Shown piece after piece: positions 1-10,667 of a stretch of 64,000 nt of DNA. A program made the translations under genes and the position numbers. Source of the stretch: an uncultured Pelagibacteraceae bacterium (GTDB lineage Bacteria > Pseudomonadota > Alphaproteobacteria > Pelagibacterales > Pelagibacteraceae); assembly GCA_902634775.1 (NCBI GenBank), contig CACPLG010000001.1:62001-126000 (forward strand), in the 5' to 3' direction. The notes beneath the pieces were generated by a model. It was not told the origin of the DNA, did no database searches, and saw only the letters and a program-made list of their open reading frames with translations. The first letter of the stretch is position 1; every line of letters starts with the position of its first letter.

Positions 1-681
1 TTGAATTTGAACTGGACACGCATCAATTTCATCTATTTCTACATTAAATCTTTTGTCAGCGTTAACACCTTGTAGATAAAGACCAATGTCACTATCAGAT
101 AAACTAAACCAAAATTCATCTTCAGATATTCTTAATAAAATTGGATCATTTAAAACACCACCTTTGTAATTACATAAAATTACATATCTCGCACGCATTG
201 GAGAAATTTTCGTTGCATCTCTCGTAATAACGTAGTCGGTAAATTTTTCAGCATCTGGACCCTTCACTCTTATTTGTCTTTCAACTGCTACATTCCACAT
301 TGTTACGTGTTTTTTAATAGCTTCATACTCAACCATTGCTCCACCTTTTTCAGGTCTCACATAACCACGTGGATGATAAATTCTGTTGTAAACAGTTGCC
401 CTCCAACATCCAGCTTTCATAGATAAATGCCAGTAAGGAGATTTTCTAACTCTTGTAGAAATTAACATTTCAACTTGAGTTGGACCACTTTGTCTTAAAT
501 TGTAAGGGACATGTCTATCCGATTGATCAACAGCAGTAGAGTGAGAAACTTTTGAATAATCAACTTTCTCAATTATTCTACCTTTAGATTTTGGCTTACT
601 TATTTTTTTAGATTTTACTTTAGCTACTTTTTTTGGCTTTCTTTTTTTCGAACTTACTTTTTTTTTCTTTTTTTTAGGCAT
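1..681 (-). CDS. GcvT/DmdA-like aminomethyltransferase-family protein, 3' end off the window
   Basis: Minus-strand ORF read by hand: MPKKKKKKVSSKKRKPKK...RKSPYWHLSMKAGCWRATVYNRIYHPRGYV...WNVAVERQIRVKGPDAEKFTDYVITRDATK; the VAVERQxxxKGPDAEK motif is DmdA/GcvT-like. Lys-rich N-terminal extension. Confidence 0.8.
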   Translation of the reverse strand, partial: MPKKKKKKVSSKKRKPKKVAKVKSKKISKPKSKGRIIEKVDYSKVSHSTAVDQSDRHVPYNLRQSGPTQVEMLISTRVRKSPYWHLSMKAGCWRATVYNRIYHPRGYVRPEKGGAMVEYEAIKKHVTMWNVAVERQIRVKGPDAEKFTDYVITRDATKISPMRARYVILCNYKGGVLNDPILLRISEDEFWFSLSDSDIGLYLQGVNADKRFNVEIDEIDACPVQIQ

Positions 682-1402
682 AGTTATTATCCTTTAACCA
701 TTTGTTTGTTTCCTTAAGTCCTCCAAATGTATAAATATGAAAGTGCTCTGTATGATCTTTTAATTTATCAATTAGATCATTTGGGTCTTTAGGTTTCAAT
801 AAATCTAGAGCCTTACTAAAATTAGATTTAAGGAAATTTATGGAATTTTTTGCACCTACAATATTAGCAAATTTTATTAAGCTTGATATTTTAAGAGGCC
901 CAGTAATTCCAACATGTACTGGCACTGTTTGTTTAGAAATAAAATCTATGATTGGCTGAGGATCAAGTAACCACTGAGTCACTATATAATCAGCATAAGG
1001 CTTTTTGTCTTTCATAGCTTTTTCTAAATTTGAATCGGATATATCAGGACTCCCCTCGGGATGTCCAGCAATTCCTATCCTCATCTTCTCAAAATAACCA
1101 GTCTCTAAAAGTTGAAATGAGCTATCAAATTTACCAGCTGGTTCACGGCCCCCTCCAATAATTAAAGCCTGTTTAACCCCCCCGTCTTTACAGATACTTA
1201 CATACTCTTTTAACTGGCGCTCATCCTCCATTGATCTTGCTGGAAAATGAGGAATAGGGTTGAAGCCTTTCTTGACTAGTTGGACTGCTTGATTTGCTGT
1301 CTCTTTAAAATCCCCACCTGGCAACATTGTTATATATACATCTCTTAGCTCCGGTAAAGTTGCTAGGTCTGTTTTAGGCCCAATTTCTATAGAAAAATTC
1401 AT
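674..1402 (-). CDS. methylenetetrahydrofolate reductase family protein (MetF-like)
   Basis: ORF 242 aa; GIAGHPEG and VTQWLLDPQPIIDF motifs of the MTHFR fold; 8-nt overlap with the GcvT-like gene. Confidence 0.8.
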   Translation of the reverse strand: MNFSIEIGPKTDLATLPELRDVYITMLPGGDFKETANQAVQLVKKGFNPIPHFPARSMEDERQLKEYVSICKDGGVKQALIIGGGREPAGKFDSSFQLLETGYFEKMRIGIAGHPEGSPDISDSNLEKAMKDKKPYADYIVTQWLLDPQPIIDFISKQTVPVHVGITGPLKISSLIKFANIVGAKNSINFLKSNFSKALDLLKPKDPNDLIDKLKDHTEHFHIYTFGGLKETNKWLKDNNYA

Positions 1403-1478
1403 CTACCGAATTATTATCTATTTTTAATTTGAGTGTCTATAAAATATAATTAACAAAAATAAATTTATTAATTTAAAA

Positions 1479-2108
1479 ATGGCCCAAAAAGACATCGGAA
1501 ATAAAGTCCCTTTACATACTCTAAAGAAAGTTGAGGATGTAGCCGCTTATTATGATGAGTGGGCGCTGAATAATAAGTATGACAAAGATATGGAAGCTTG
1601 GAGTTATACTGGACCGAAAGAAACTTCCGAAACATTCAATAAATATCAAAAGAATAAGAACATTGAAATATTTGATGCCGGTTGTGGAACTGGTTTAGTT
1701 GCAGTTGAGCTAAAAAAAATGGGTTACCAAAATTTTTATGGCGCTGATATATCACAAAAATTGTTAGATTTAGCGCCGCAAGGTCTTTATAAATCTTTAG
1801 AAAGGATCGATTTAAACAAAAAATTGATATACGAGGATGATAAATTTGATTCAGTATTTTGCGTTGGAACATTTACATTTGGGCATGTCAAACCTGATGC
1901 TTTAGATGAATTTATAAGAATTACAAAAAACAACGGTTTAATTTGTTTTACAATTAATGTTGGTGTTTATAAGGATTATGGTTTTGATAAAAAGATCAAT
2001 AATTTAATAGATAATAATAAATGGAAAAAACTTGAATTTTTTAAATCAAACTATTTATCCAGCAAAGATGTAAATGCTTGGCTCGGAATATATAAAGTTA
2101 CAAAATAA
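1479..2108 (+). CDS. class I SAM-dependent methyltransferase
   Basis: Motif I IFDAGCGTGLVAVEL, then GADIS. Confidence 0.85.
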   Translation: MAQKDIGNKVPLHTLKKVEDVAAYYDEWALNNKYDKDMEAWSYTGPKETSETFNKYQKNKNIEIFDAGCGTGLVAVELKKMGYQNFYGADISQKLLDLAPQGLYKSLERIDLNKKLIYEDDKFDSVFCVGTFTFGHVKPDALDEFIRITKNNGLICFTINVGVYKDYGFDKKINNLIDNNKWKKLEFFKSNYLSSKDVNAWLGIYKVTK

Positions 2109-2113
2109 TTAAT

Positions 2114-2536
2114 ATGAATTTAAAAATAATTTTAATAATGGGTTTACCTGGTGCAGGCAAAACAACGCTTGCAGATGCGCTAGCCAAAAAAATAAAAGCA
2201 AAAAGACTAAATGCTGATGAGGTAAGAAAAGAGGCAAATGACTGGGATTTTTCAGAGGAAGGAAGAAAAAGACAAGCAAAAAGAATGTCAGATTTTGCAC
2301 TTAAACTAAAGAATGAAGGCAACAATGTTATTGCTGACTTTATATGTCCTACTCCTGAGGCACGTAAATTGTTTCCTGCAGACTATATAGTTTGGGTTGA
2401 TACAATTAAGTCTGGAAGATTTGACGATACAAATAAAATGTTTGTTAAACCTGAAAAATTTGATTTTCATGTTACGTCACAAAATGCTAAGGAATGGTCT
2501 GAGAAAATTTTAACAGATTTAAGTAAAAATGTATAA
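2114..2536 (+). CDS. CysC-like (adenylylsulfate kinase-like) P-loop kinase
   Basis: Walker A GLPGAGKTTLA; LNADEVRKE...RMSDFALKLKNEGNNVIADFICPTPEAR resembles APS kinase. Confidence 0.7.
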   Translation: MNLKIILIMGLPGAGKTTLADALAKKIKAKRLNADEVRKEANDWDFSEEGRKRQAKRMSDFALKLKNEGNNVIADFICPTPEARKLFPADYIVWVDTIKSGRFDDTNKMFVKPEKFDFHVTSQNAKEWSEKILTDLSKNV

Positions 2537-2900
2537 GTGGGATAATAAAAAACCAACAGCGCAAATGTTAGGAAGATGGCAGCCTTTTCATGACGGACAT
2601 TATGCTCTGTTTGAGGAAATAATTAAAAAGACTGGTCAAGTTTGTATTCAAATACGAGATGTTCAGGGCGTAGATGATAATCCGTTTGATTTTGAAACAG
2701 TAAAAAAGAAAATTGAAGAAAGATTAAATCCAAAATATGAGGGAAGGTTTAAGATAGTGCTAGTCCCCAATATTACAAATATATGTTATGGAAGAGGAGT
2801 GGGCTATAAAATCGAAGAGATAGTATTAAACGAAGAAACCCAAAAAATATCAGCAACTAAAATAAGAGCAAAAATGCGAGAAGATGGAGAGCTTAAATAG
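2529..2900 (+). CDS. HxGH-type nucleotidyltransferase (cytidylyl/adenylyltransferase-like)
   Basis: GRWQPFHDGHYALFEE plus C-terminal ISATKIR motif; overlaps both neighbours. Confidence 0.75.
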   Translation: MYKWDNKKPTAQMLGRWQPFHDGHYALFEEIIKKTGQVCIQIRDVQGVDDNPFDFETVKKKIEERLNPKYEGRFKIVLVPNITNICYGRGVGYKIEEIVLNEETQKISATKIRAKMREDGELK

Positions 2901-3675
2901 AATGACAGTTATTGTTAAAGATAATGGTTTTGGTATCAAAAATATAATTATAAACGAACCCAAAACTTATAATTCCTTGTCGTTTAAAACATTAAATATT
3001 TTAATAAATATTTTTAGAAGATTAGAAAACGATAATAGGACTCGAGTAATAATTTTAAGTGGAAATGGCAAAGGCTTTAGTGCAGGTCATAATCTTAAAG
3101 AAGTAAAAAATTTAAAAGTGAGATCCAAATACTTAAAATTATTTAATCTTTGTTCAAAATTAATGCTTAACATTGTTGAAGGAAGGAAACCTGTTATTGC
3201 TAAAGTTCATGGTTCTGCATTTGCAGCAGGATGTCAACTCGCAGCAAGTTGCGACTTAGCTTATGCATCAACAGATGCAAAATTCGCTACCCCAGGAGTA
3301 AATATAGGTTTATTTTGTAGCACACCAATGGTGGCCGTTAGTAGAAAAATTGGAAAAAAAAGAATGATGAAAATGTTGTTAACAGGTGAACCCATTAATG
3401 CAAAATATGCAAAAGAGATTGGTTTAATAAATGACTGTTTTCCAAAAAATAAATTAAATTCAAAAGTATTAGAAGTCGCAAAAGTAATTTCAGCAAAATC
3501 AAACTTATCAATCAAAATTGGAAAAAAAGCATTTTACAAACAATTAGAAATGCCTCTAAAAAAAGCTTATGCATACACAAGTAAAATGATGACATTGAAT
3601 ATGATGTCGATGGATGCGAGAGAGGGAATTTCAGCATTTTTAGAAAAAAGAAAACCTAATTGGAAAAATAAATGA
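2884..3675 (+). CDS. enoyl-CoA hydratase/isomerase family protein
   Basis: SGNGKGFSAGHNLKE and VHGSAFAAGCQLAASCDLAYAS crotonase motifs. Confidence 0.9.
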   Translation: MESLNRMTVIVKDNGFGIKNIIINEPKTYNSLSFKTLNILINIFRRLENDNRTRVIILSGNGKGFSAGHNLKEVKNLKVRSKYLKLFNLCSKLMLNIVEGRKPVIAKVHGSAFAAGCQLAASCDLAYASTDAKFATPGVNIGLFCSTPMVAVSRKIGKKRMMKMLLTGEPINAKYAKEIGLINDCFPKNKLNSKVLEVAKVISAKSNLSIKIGKKAFYKQLEMPLKKAYAYTSKMMTLNMMSMDAREGISAFLEKRKPNWKNK

Positions 3676-4136
3676 CAAAATTAATTGAAGATATTTTAAA
3701 AAGTTCAAAAACTATTGCTATGGTAGGTGTAAGCTCTCTTAAAAAAAAAGAGGATCCAAAAAACTTAAAAAGAAAACCATCAACCATTGTAATGAAATAC
3801 ATGCAGGAATTTGGTTATAGGGTAATTCCAGTAAATCCTTTTGCAGAAGGTGAAATTATCCATGGTGAAAAAGTTTTTTCAAAATTAGAAGATATAAAAA
3901 TACCAATAGATATTGTTAATATTTTTAGACCCTCAAATGAAACCCCTGATTTAGCAAACGAGGCTGTTAAAATAAATGCGAAGATTTTATGGCTTCAATA
4001 TGGAATTAAAAATGACGCAGCAGAAAAAATAGCCTTAGATGCAAAAATGAAATATATTTCAAATCGTTGTATTAAACAGGACTATCAAAATATATTTCAA
4101 AAAGTAAATCCTGTTTTTCCAGCTTTAAAAAGCTAA
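3672..4136 (+). CDS. CoA-binding protein (YccU-like)
   Basis: TIAMVGVS...GYRVIPVNPFAEGEIIHGEKVF...DIVNIFRPS. Confidence 0.85.
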   Translation: MTKLIEDILKSSKTIAMVGVSSLKKKEDPKNLKRKPSTIVMKYMQEFGYRVIPVNPFAEGEIIHGEKVFSKLEDIKIPIDIVNIFRPSNETPDLANEAVKINAKILWLQYGIKNDAAEKIALDAKMKYISNRCIKQDYQNIFQKVNPVFPALKS

Positions 4137-4150
4137 ACATTTTAAAATTA

Positions 4151-4729
4151 ATGCGTAATTTTATTGTCATTTTTATATTTATTTTTTTTGTTAATAACCA
4201 ATCATATTCTCAAGAATTGAAAAAAACTTATTTTGGTGGTGGATGCTTTTGGTGCATGGAAGAGTCTTTCGATAAAGTAGAAGGTGTCACCAACGTTGTC
4301 TCTGGGTATTCGGGGGGAACAAAACCTAATCCGACTTATAAAGAGGTAACTTATGGTGATACTGGTCATATCGAAGTGGTTGAAATAACATACGATACAA
4401 ACAAGATCGGTTTTGAGGAATTGTTAAATGTTTTTTGGAAAAATATTGATCCTTTTGATGCGGCAGGTCAATTTTGTGACAAAGGTTATAGTTATAAATC
4501 TGCTGCATTCTATATGAACGACAATCAAAAGAAGCTAATAGAAAAAAGTATTAAAGCTATAGAAAACGATTTTAATAATAAAGTTGTAACTTTTGTTAAA
4601 AAATTTGAAAGATTTTATCCAGCAGAAGACTATCACCAAAATTATTATCAAACAAATTTTATAAATTACTTACTTTATAAAAAAGGGTGTGGTAGAGAGA
4701 GTAGGCTAGAAAATATCTGGCAACAATGA
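4151..4729 (+). CDS. msrA: peptide-methionine (S)-S-oxide reductase, exported
   Basis: GGGCFWCMEESFDKVEGV motif, YHQNYY; N-terminal signal peptide. Confidence 0.93.
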   Translation: MRNFIVIFIFIFFVNNQSYSQELKKTYFGGGCFWCMEESFDKVEGVTNVVSGYSGGTKPNPTYKEVTYGDTGHIEVVEITYDTNKIGFEELLNVFWKNIDPFDAAGQFCDKGYSYKSAAFYMNDNQKKLIEKSIKAIENDFNNKVVTFVKKFERFYPAEDYHQNYYQTNFINYLLYKKGCGRESRLENIWQQ

Positions 4730-5295
4730 AACAAATTTTTTTAATATACGGGCATTATAACGATAAATCATTCAATGCAGCAATAAGGGATACTTTTATA
4801 AAATCTTCAGAAGATAAAGGTAATAAAGTTGATTGTGTTGATCTTTATAAAGAAAAATTCAATCCAATTTTTGCAGGAGAAGAACCAGATAATACTGTTT
4901 TGGACCACAGAAAAAGAATTGAGAAGAGCGATGTAATTGTTCTTGTTGCTCCTATATGGAATTTCAGGATGCCTGCGATGGTCGAAGGATGGATTGATAA
5001 AGTTCTTTCTCCACCATGGGCTTTTAGTTTTAAAAAATTATTTGGTAATTATGGATATCCTATTGGAAATTTAAAAGGAAAAAAGGCAGTAGTATTTTGT
5101 ACTTACGGATCACCTCAATTTGCAATTAGAACATTCTTTTTGAATATGCCAACAAAAAGATTGAGAAGAGGAGTTTTTAATATTTGTGGTATAACAGATG
5201 TTGTTTATAAAAGATTCTTTGCAGTTCCATTTGTATCAAAAGAAAAAAGAGAAAAATTTTTAGAGGAAGTAAAACGAACAGCTTCCCAAATATAG
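4726..5295 (+). CDS. NAD(P)H dehydrogenase (quinone)/flavodoxin-fold oxidoreductase
   Basis: IYGHYNDKSFNAAIRDTF...VLVAPIWNFRMPAMVEGWIDKVL. Confidence 0.85.
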   Translation: MKQIFLIYGHYNDKSFNAAIRDTFIKSSEDKGNKVDCVDLYKEKFNPIFAGEEPDNTVLDHRKRIEKSDVIVLVAPIWNFRMPAMVEGWIDKVLSPPWAFSFKKLFGNYGYPIGNLKGKKAVVFCTYGSPQFAIRTFFLNMPTKRLRRGVFNICGITDVVYKRFFAVPFVSKEKREKFLEEVKRTASQI

Positions 5296-5766
5296 TTATT
5301 TTTTTAATTTATTAGAAAAGATCAAATTATCACTTTTAAAATTTTGTGAATTGCTCTTAATAAATTCTTTCATAATTATTATTTTTTCACTTTCAAATTC
5401 TGAAACTTTTCTTTGATCTAAATCAACATAAAGAGACAAAATTTCAATGGTCGATGCTAAAAATTTTTTTTCTTTATGAATCATTTCAAGCTTGTATTGC
5501 AACCTTTTTTTATCATGATCAAAATATAGTAAATTTACATCTACCTCGTCACCCTCTTTTACCTCTTGGTTGTAAGTAATATGCGACTCAACCACCATGG
5601 TACTTTTTTTTGTTTTCTTAGCTGACTCCTCGCCCATTTTAAATTTGTCCATTAATATTTCAGCACCAAACAAATCAAAAATTAAGACATAATAAGCCAC
5701 GTTCATATGACCGTTATAATCGGTCCATTCTTTAATTATTTTCTTAGAATTTAAATAAAGCGACAT
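5296..5766 (-). CDS. thioesterase family protein (hotdog fold)
   Basis: EWTDYNGHMNVAYYVLIFD motif. Confidence 0.8.
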   Translation of the reverse strand: MSLYLNSKKIIKEWTDYNGHMNVAYYVLIFDLFGAEILMDKFKMGEESAKKTKKSTMVVESHITYNQEVKEGDEVDVNLLYFDHDKKRLQYKLEMIHKEKKFLASTIEILSLYVDLDQRKVSEFESEKIIIMKEFIKSNSQNFKSDNLIFSNKLKK

Positions 5767-5814
5767 TTTATTTGTAAAATTTATATTATAATATTGTAAA
5801 ATTAAAGTTCTATT

Positions 5815-6276
5815 ATGAACAAACTTTTATTTTTCTTTCTATTCTTTTATCTTCATGTAGCGATAGTTTATTCCGATATTATTAAACCAAATGCAAAAAT
5901 CGAACCTTATAACGTAGTTGAAATTCAATTGATCAGTTTAAAGAATAATGATAAACCAGATAAAGATTTTGGCATTGAACAGACGTGGGAATTCGCTCAT
6001 CCAGAAAACAAAATAAATACTGGCCCATTAAATAATTTTAAAAAGATGTTAAAAAATGAAATTTACTCAATTTTGTTAAACCATAAAGATCATAAAATTG
6101 AAGAGATCTTTAATAACAAGAAGATCGCAATTTATGATGTAATAATCTTGGGATCAGATAATTTTTACTATGAGTTTAAGTGGCAAGTAGAAAGATATGA
6201 TGGCAAAGGATCACTCAACAATTGTTGGTTGACTACTGCAGTTTCTAATCCAGTTTCTCTTGGAGCATCAATTTAG
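5815..6276 (+). CDS. DUF4864-like exported protein
   Basis: Signal peptide; QTWEFAHPENKINTGPLNNFKKML resembles the DUF4864 signature. Confidence 0.6.
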   Translation: MNKLLFFFLFFYLHVAIVYSDIIKPNAKIEPYNVVEIQLISLKNNDKPDKDFGIEQTWEFAHPENKINTGPLNNFKKMLKNEIYSILLNHKDHKIEEIFNNKKIAIYDVIILGSDNFYYEFKWQVERYDGKGSLNNCWLTTAVSNPVSLGASI

Positions 6277-6279
6277 ATT

Positions 6280-6483
6280 ATGAAAAAACCAAAATATGAA
6301 AATCGTATTCTTATTCTTATGCTCATACTTTGTGTTCCACCTATTTTGACCACTCAAATAACTTGGTACTATTTTGGTCAGGAGATAGGTCTCAACTGCG
6401 GAATTGTTGTAGGCATAATTAGCGTGAGTGTCGCAGCTTATTTGTTGTTTCAATTAGATTGGAGAGAACCAGACGATGATTAA
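6280..6483 (+). CDS. small hypothetical membrane protein
   Basis: 67 aa, two hydrophobic segments, packed 3 nt after the previous gene. Confidence 0.55.
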   Translation: MKKPKYENRILILMLILCVPPILTTQITWYYFGQEIGLNCGIVVGIISVSVAAYLLFQLDWREPDDD

Positions 6484-6526
6484 TAGAATTTTGTTTCGTT
6501 CGTTTTAAAAATCTTGTAGAAATCTA

Positions 6527-8962
6527 ATGATGAAATCTAAAGCAAAAGTCGTAATAGTTGGTGGAGGTGTCGTAGGTGTTAGCGCCCTTTATCATCTTGC
6601 TAAAAAAGGCTGGTCAGACGTTGTTTTAGTTGAAAGAAAAGAACTTACGTCCGGATCAACTTGGCACGCTGCAGGTTTGTTACCACTTTTCAACATGAGT
6701 TACTCTGTTGGTCAACTACATAAATATGCAGTCAATTTATATAAAAAATTAGAGGAAGAAACTGGCAAGAATGTCGGTTTCAGTGTTGTTTCAAATATTA
6801 GACTTGCAAACAATAAAGATAGAATGGATGAGTATTTTCAATATGCAGGAGTTGCTAAAACTATTGGCGTTGATGTAAAATTTTTGACACCGGATCAAGT
6901 AAAAGAAATTTGGCCTTTATGTAATACTTCAGATTTAGTTGGCGCAATCCAACATCCAGAGGATGGATACATTCAGCCCGCTGATTTAACACAAGCTTTA
7001 GCTACAGGTGCGAGGAATAGAGGTGCAGAGATTTATAGAAACACCACGGTAGTTGGTATGAAACAAACTAAAGATGGATGGGTAGTAGAAACAGACAAAG
7101 GTTCAATTGAGTGCGAACATATTATTTCTTGTTCGGGAAATTTTGCAAGACAAACTGGAAAAATGGTTGGTCTAGACATTCCAGTAATTCCTGTAGAACA
7201 TCAATACATTGTCACAGAACCACATCCTGAAATTCAAAAAAGAAAAAAAGAGGGTTTACCTGAAATGGGAGTTTTAAGAGACAGTGATAGTCGATGGTAT
7301 ATGAGAGAAGAAGCTGGAGGCTTAATATTAGGTCCTTATGAGGACGGAGCTCCTGCATGTTATGTTGATGGACCTTCAAAAGATTCTGAATATGAATTAT
7401 TCCAAGAAGATTTGGATAGACTCGCTCCTCATATAGAAGGTGCAATTCATAGAGTACCAGCTTTTGGTGAAGTGGGAGTTAAAAAAGTTTACAATGGTGC
7501 AATTTGTTATACTCCAGACGGAAATCCAATTGTAGGCCCAGCATGGGGACTTAAAAATTTTTGGATAAACGAAGGACATAGTTTTGGAATAACTGCAGCT
7601 GGTGGTGCCGGTTGGCAGTTAGCAGAATGGATAGTGGATGGAGAACCAACAATTGATATGCTAGGTGTTGAACCAAGAAGGTATGGAGATTATTGTTCAA
7701 AAGCATATCTTAAAGAAAAAAATGAAGAAGCATACAGTCATGTTTTTATAACGCATTTTCCAGATGAAGAGAGACCAGCAGCAAGACCACTAAGAACAGC
7801 ACCATGTTATGACAGAATGAAAAAACTTGGAGCAGTTTTTGGTCAAAAATTTGGTTGGGAAAGACCAAACTTTTTTGCAACTGATGGAATGGAGCAAAAA
7901 GATGATTGGTCATTTAGAAGATCAAAATGGTTTCAAGCAATTGAGAAAGAATGCAAAAATGTAAGAGAGAATGTAGGTTTGTTAGACATGAGTGCATTTG
8001 CAAAATGTAGAATAAAAGGACCTAAAGCAGAAGAGTTCTTGGATAAACTCGTTGCAAACAAAATTCCAAAAAAAATTGGAAGGATAAATTTATGTCATGC
8101 TTTAAATACTAAAGGTGGTGTTCATTCAGAGTTTACAATAATGAGAGAAGCCGAAGATAGCTTTTACTTAGTATCTGCAGGTGCTTTTCAAAGACTTGAT
8201 CACGATTGGATTTTAAGATGGATGCCAAATGACGGATCTGTTCAGTTTGAAAATCTAACTAACAGCATGGGTGTGCTAGTTGTCTCTGGACCAAAAGCAA
8301 GAGACTTAATGACAAGAGTATCAAAAGACGATTTTTCAAACGAAAATTTTAAATGGCTAAGTGCTAAGAATGTTGACGTGGGTTATGCTCCTGTGAATGC
8401 AATGAGAGTAAACTTTGTTGGAGAATTAGGTTGGGAATTACATCATCCAATTGAATATCAAAATCATATTTTTGATAAATTAACGGATGCAGGTAAAGAT
8501 TTAAATTTAAAACCATACGGCATAAGAGCGATGAATAGTTTAAGAGTTGAAAAGTCTTATAAACTAGTTGGAACAGAATTATCTATAGAATACTCTCCAT
8601 ATGAAAGTGGCTTAGATAGGTTTATACATCCAAACAAAGGTAATTTTATTGGTTTAGACGCGCTGAACAAGTGGAGAGAAAAAGGATTTAATAATAAATT
8701 GGTGACACTAGAAGTTCATAATGTTTCAGACGCTGATGTGCTTGGAAATAATCCAATTTATGAAAATGGAACTTGTATTGGTAGAGCTACTAGTGGGGAT
8801 TTTGGTTTTAGATTAGGAAAATCTATAGCACTTGGAATGGTCAAACCAGAATTGGCAAATGTTGGTCAGAAACTTAAAATTGATATTTTGGGAAAAACTC
8901 ATGAGGCAATTATTCTTGAAGAAAGTCCTTATGATCCAAAAAACGAGTTGTTAAGGGCATAA
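6527..8962 (+). CDS. FAD-dependent dimethylglycine/sarcosine dehydrogenase-like protein with C-terminal GcvT domains
   Basis: [24 protein letters not shown] motif, [13 protein letters not shown]-terminal [13 protein letters not shown] and LVGTELS GcvT-like region; etfBA follow directly. Confidence 0.88.
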   Translation: MMKSKAKVVIVGGGVVGVSALYHLAKKGWSDVVLVERKELTSGSTWHAAGLLPLFNMSYSVGQLHKYAVNLYKKLEEETGKNVGFSVVSNIRLANNKDRMDEYFQYAGVAKTIGVDVKFLTPDQVKEIWPLCNTSDLVGAIQHPEDGYIQPADLTQALATGARNRGAEIYRNTTVVGMKQTKDGWVVETDKGSIECEHIISCSGNFARQTGKMVGLDIPVIPVEHQYIVTEPHPEIQKRKKEGLPEMGVLRDSDSRWYMREEAGGLILGPYEDGAPACYVDGPSKDSEYELFQEDLDRLAPHIEGAIHRVPAFGEVGVKKVYNGAICYTPDGNPIVGPAWGLKNFWINEGHSFGITAAGGAGWQLAEWIVDGEPTIDMLGVEPRRYGDYCSKAYLKEKNEEAYSHVFITHFPDEERPAARPLRTAPCYDRMKKLGAVFGQKFGWERPNFFATDGMEQKDDWSFRRSKWFQAIEKECKNVRENVGLLDMSAFAKCRIKGPKAEEFLDKLVANKIPKKIGRINLCHALNTKGGVHSEFTIMREAEDSFYLVSAGAFQRLDHDWILRWMPNDGSVQFENLTNSMGVLVVSGPKARDLMTRVSKDDFSNENFKWLSAKNVDVGYAPVNAMRVNFVGELGWELHHPIEYQNHIFDKLTDAGKDLNLKPYGIRAMNSLRVEKSYKLVGTELSIEYSPYESGLDRFIHPNKGNFIGLDALNKWREKGFNNKLVTLEVHNVSDADVLGNNPIYENGTCIGRATSGDFGFRLGKSIALGMVKPELANVGQKLKIDILGKTHEAIILEESPYDPKNELLRA

Positions 8963-9711
8963 TGAAAATCTTGGTAGCAGTCAAAAGAGTAATAGATTAC
9001 AACGTCCAAGTAAGAGTAAAAGAAGATGGTACTGGAGTAGTCACAGATAATGTAAAAATGTCTACCAATCCTCCTGACGATAATGCTGTCGAAGAAGCGG
9101 TAAAAATTAAAGAGTCTGGAAAAGCAAAAGAAATTGTAGCAATAACTATTGGTGAAGAAAAAGCTCAAGAAACAGTAAGAAAAGCTCTTGCGGTTGGTGC
9201 TGATAGAGGAATACATGTAAAGGTGGATGGAGTAGTTGAGCCTTTGGCTGTTTCGAAAATTTTGCAAAAAATAGTAGATAAAGAAAAACCTGATTTAGTT
9301 TTTATGGGTAAACAAGCAATAGATGATGATTGCAACCAAACAGGCCAAATGTTAGCGGCTTTACTCAGTTGGCCGCAAGCGACTTTTGCATCAAAAATTA
9401 ATGTTAAAGAATCTTCACTTGAGGTCACTCGAGAGGTTGATGAAGGTTTAGAAACAATCGAAGTAAACATACCTGCAATTGTTACCTGCGATCTTAGATT
9501 AAATGAGCCCAGATACGCTTCATTACCAAATATTATGAAAGCAAAGAAAAAACCATTAGAGCAAATAAATGCTTCAGATTTAGGAGTTGATACTAAAGCA
9601 AGAATCGAGCAAATTAAGGTAGAAGAACCGCCAAAAAGAAAGGCTGGAATTAAAGTCGCAAATGTATCAGAATTGGTTCAAAAATTAAAAAATGAGGCTA
9701 AAGTAATATAA
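8962..9711 (+). CDS. etfB: electron transfer flavoprotein beta subunit
   Basis: [57 protein letters not shown]. Confidence 0.96.
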   Translation: MKILVAVKRVIDYNVQVRVKEDGTGVVTDNVKMSTNPPDDNAVEEAVKIKESGKAKEIVAITIGEEKAQETVRKALAVGADRGIHVKVDGVVEPLAVSKILQKIVDKEKPDLVFMGKQAIDDDCNQTGQMLAALLSWPQATFASKINVKESSLEVTREVDEGLETIEVNIPAIVTCDLRLNEPRYASLPNIMKAKKKPLEQINASDLGVDTKARIEQIKVEEPPKRKAGIKVANVSELVQKLKNEAKVI

Positions 9712-10664
9712 TGTCAGTTTTATTAATTGCAGAGCATAACAATAAAGAATTAAGACCCTTCACATATAATGCAGTATCAGCTGCTAGCAAAATAGATGAA
9801 GACTTACATATTTTAGTTTTGGGCAACAAATCAGAGGCAGTTGCTAAATCTGCGTCTGAGATACCAAATGTAAAAAAAGTTATTCATATTGATAATGAAA
9901 TTTATGAAAACTTCATTGCAGAAAATTACACCTCAGCAATAGTAAAACATGCCGATGCATATTCACACATAGTTTGTTCAGCAAACACTTTTGGGAAAAA
10001 TTTGATGCCTAGAATAGCAGCTCTTCTAGATACTTCACAAGTAAGCGATATTATTAAAGTTATTTCAACTGATACCTTTCTAAGACCTATTTATGCGGGT
10101 AACGCTTTTGCTACAGTAAAAAGTAATGATAAAAAAAAATGTGTTACTATTAGACCAACATCTTTTGAACCTGCTCCAGCGACAGGTGGTTCTGCAGAAA
10201 TTGTAAAATCGGATGCAGGGGAGGCCTTTAAAAATTCTAAGTTTGTTAAAAGAGAAGAAATTCAATCAGATAGACCTGAGTTAGGAACAGCAAGAATTGT
10301 AATTTCAGGTGGTAGAGGTATGCAAAATTCAGAAAATTTTAAATTAATTTCAGCAATTGCGGATAAGTTGAATGCAGCTATTGGAGCATCAAGAGCAGCA
10401 GTAGATGCCGGCTATATTACAAACGATCATCAAGTCGGACAAACAGGAAAAGTTGTTGTACCTGACTTGTATATTGCAGTTGGGATTTCAGGTGCTATTC
10501 AACATTTAGCTGGAATGAAAGAAAGTAAAATTATTGTTGCGATAAATAAAGATGGGGAAGCACCAATTTTTAGCGTAGCAGATTATGGGCTTGAGGCAGA
10601 CTTGTTTGAAGCTCTTCCGCAATTTTTAGAAGAATTAAATAAACTTAATACAATTCAAAAGTAA
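9711..10664 (+). CDS. etfA: electron transfer flavoprotein alpha subunit
   Basis: VGQTGKVVVPDLYIAVGISGAIQHLAGMK FAD-binding signature. Confidence 0.96.
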   Translation: MSVLLIAEHNNKELRPFTYNAVSAASKIDEDLHILVLGNKSEAVAKSASEIPNVKKVIHIDNEIYENFIAENYTSAIVKHADAYSHIVCSANTFGKNLMPRIAALLDTSQVSDIIKVISTDTFLRPIYAGNAFATVKSNDKKKCVTIRPTSFEPAPATGGSAEIVKSDAGEAFKNSKFVKREEIQSDRPELGTARIVISGGRGMQNSENFKLISAIADKLNAAIGASRAAVDAGYITNDHQVGQTGKVVVPDLYIAVGISGAIQHLAGMKESKIIVAINKDGEAPIFSVADYGLEADLFEALPQFLEELNKLNTIQK

Positions 10665-10667
10665 TTC

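Noticed and set aside
1636-1872. Antisense ORFs in the track (for example 1636-1872, 7212-7445, 30080-30388, 34336-34590, 41965-42333, 59607-59813)
   Set aside because: They lie opposite well-supported genes, have no family motifs and look like by-products of codon bias.
2114-2900. Calling 2114-2900 a cysC/sat pair for sulfate activation
   Set aside because: The 123-aa nucleotidyltransferase is far too short and has a different HxGH context from ATP sulfurylase; not enough to claim sulfate activation.
8929-9267. Minus-strand 112-aa ORF antisense to etfB
   Set aside because: Phe/Ser/Tyr-rich translation typical of a reversed AT-rich gene.
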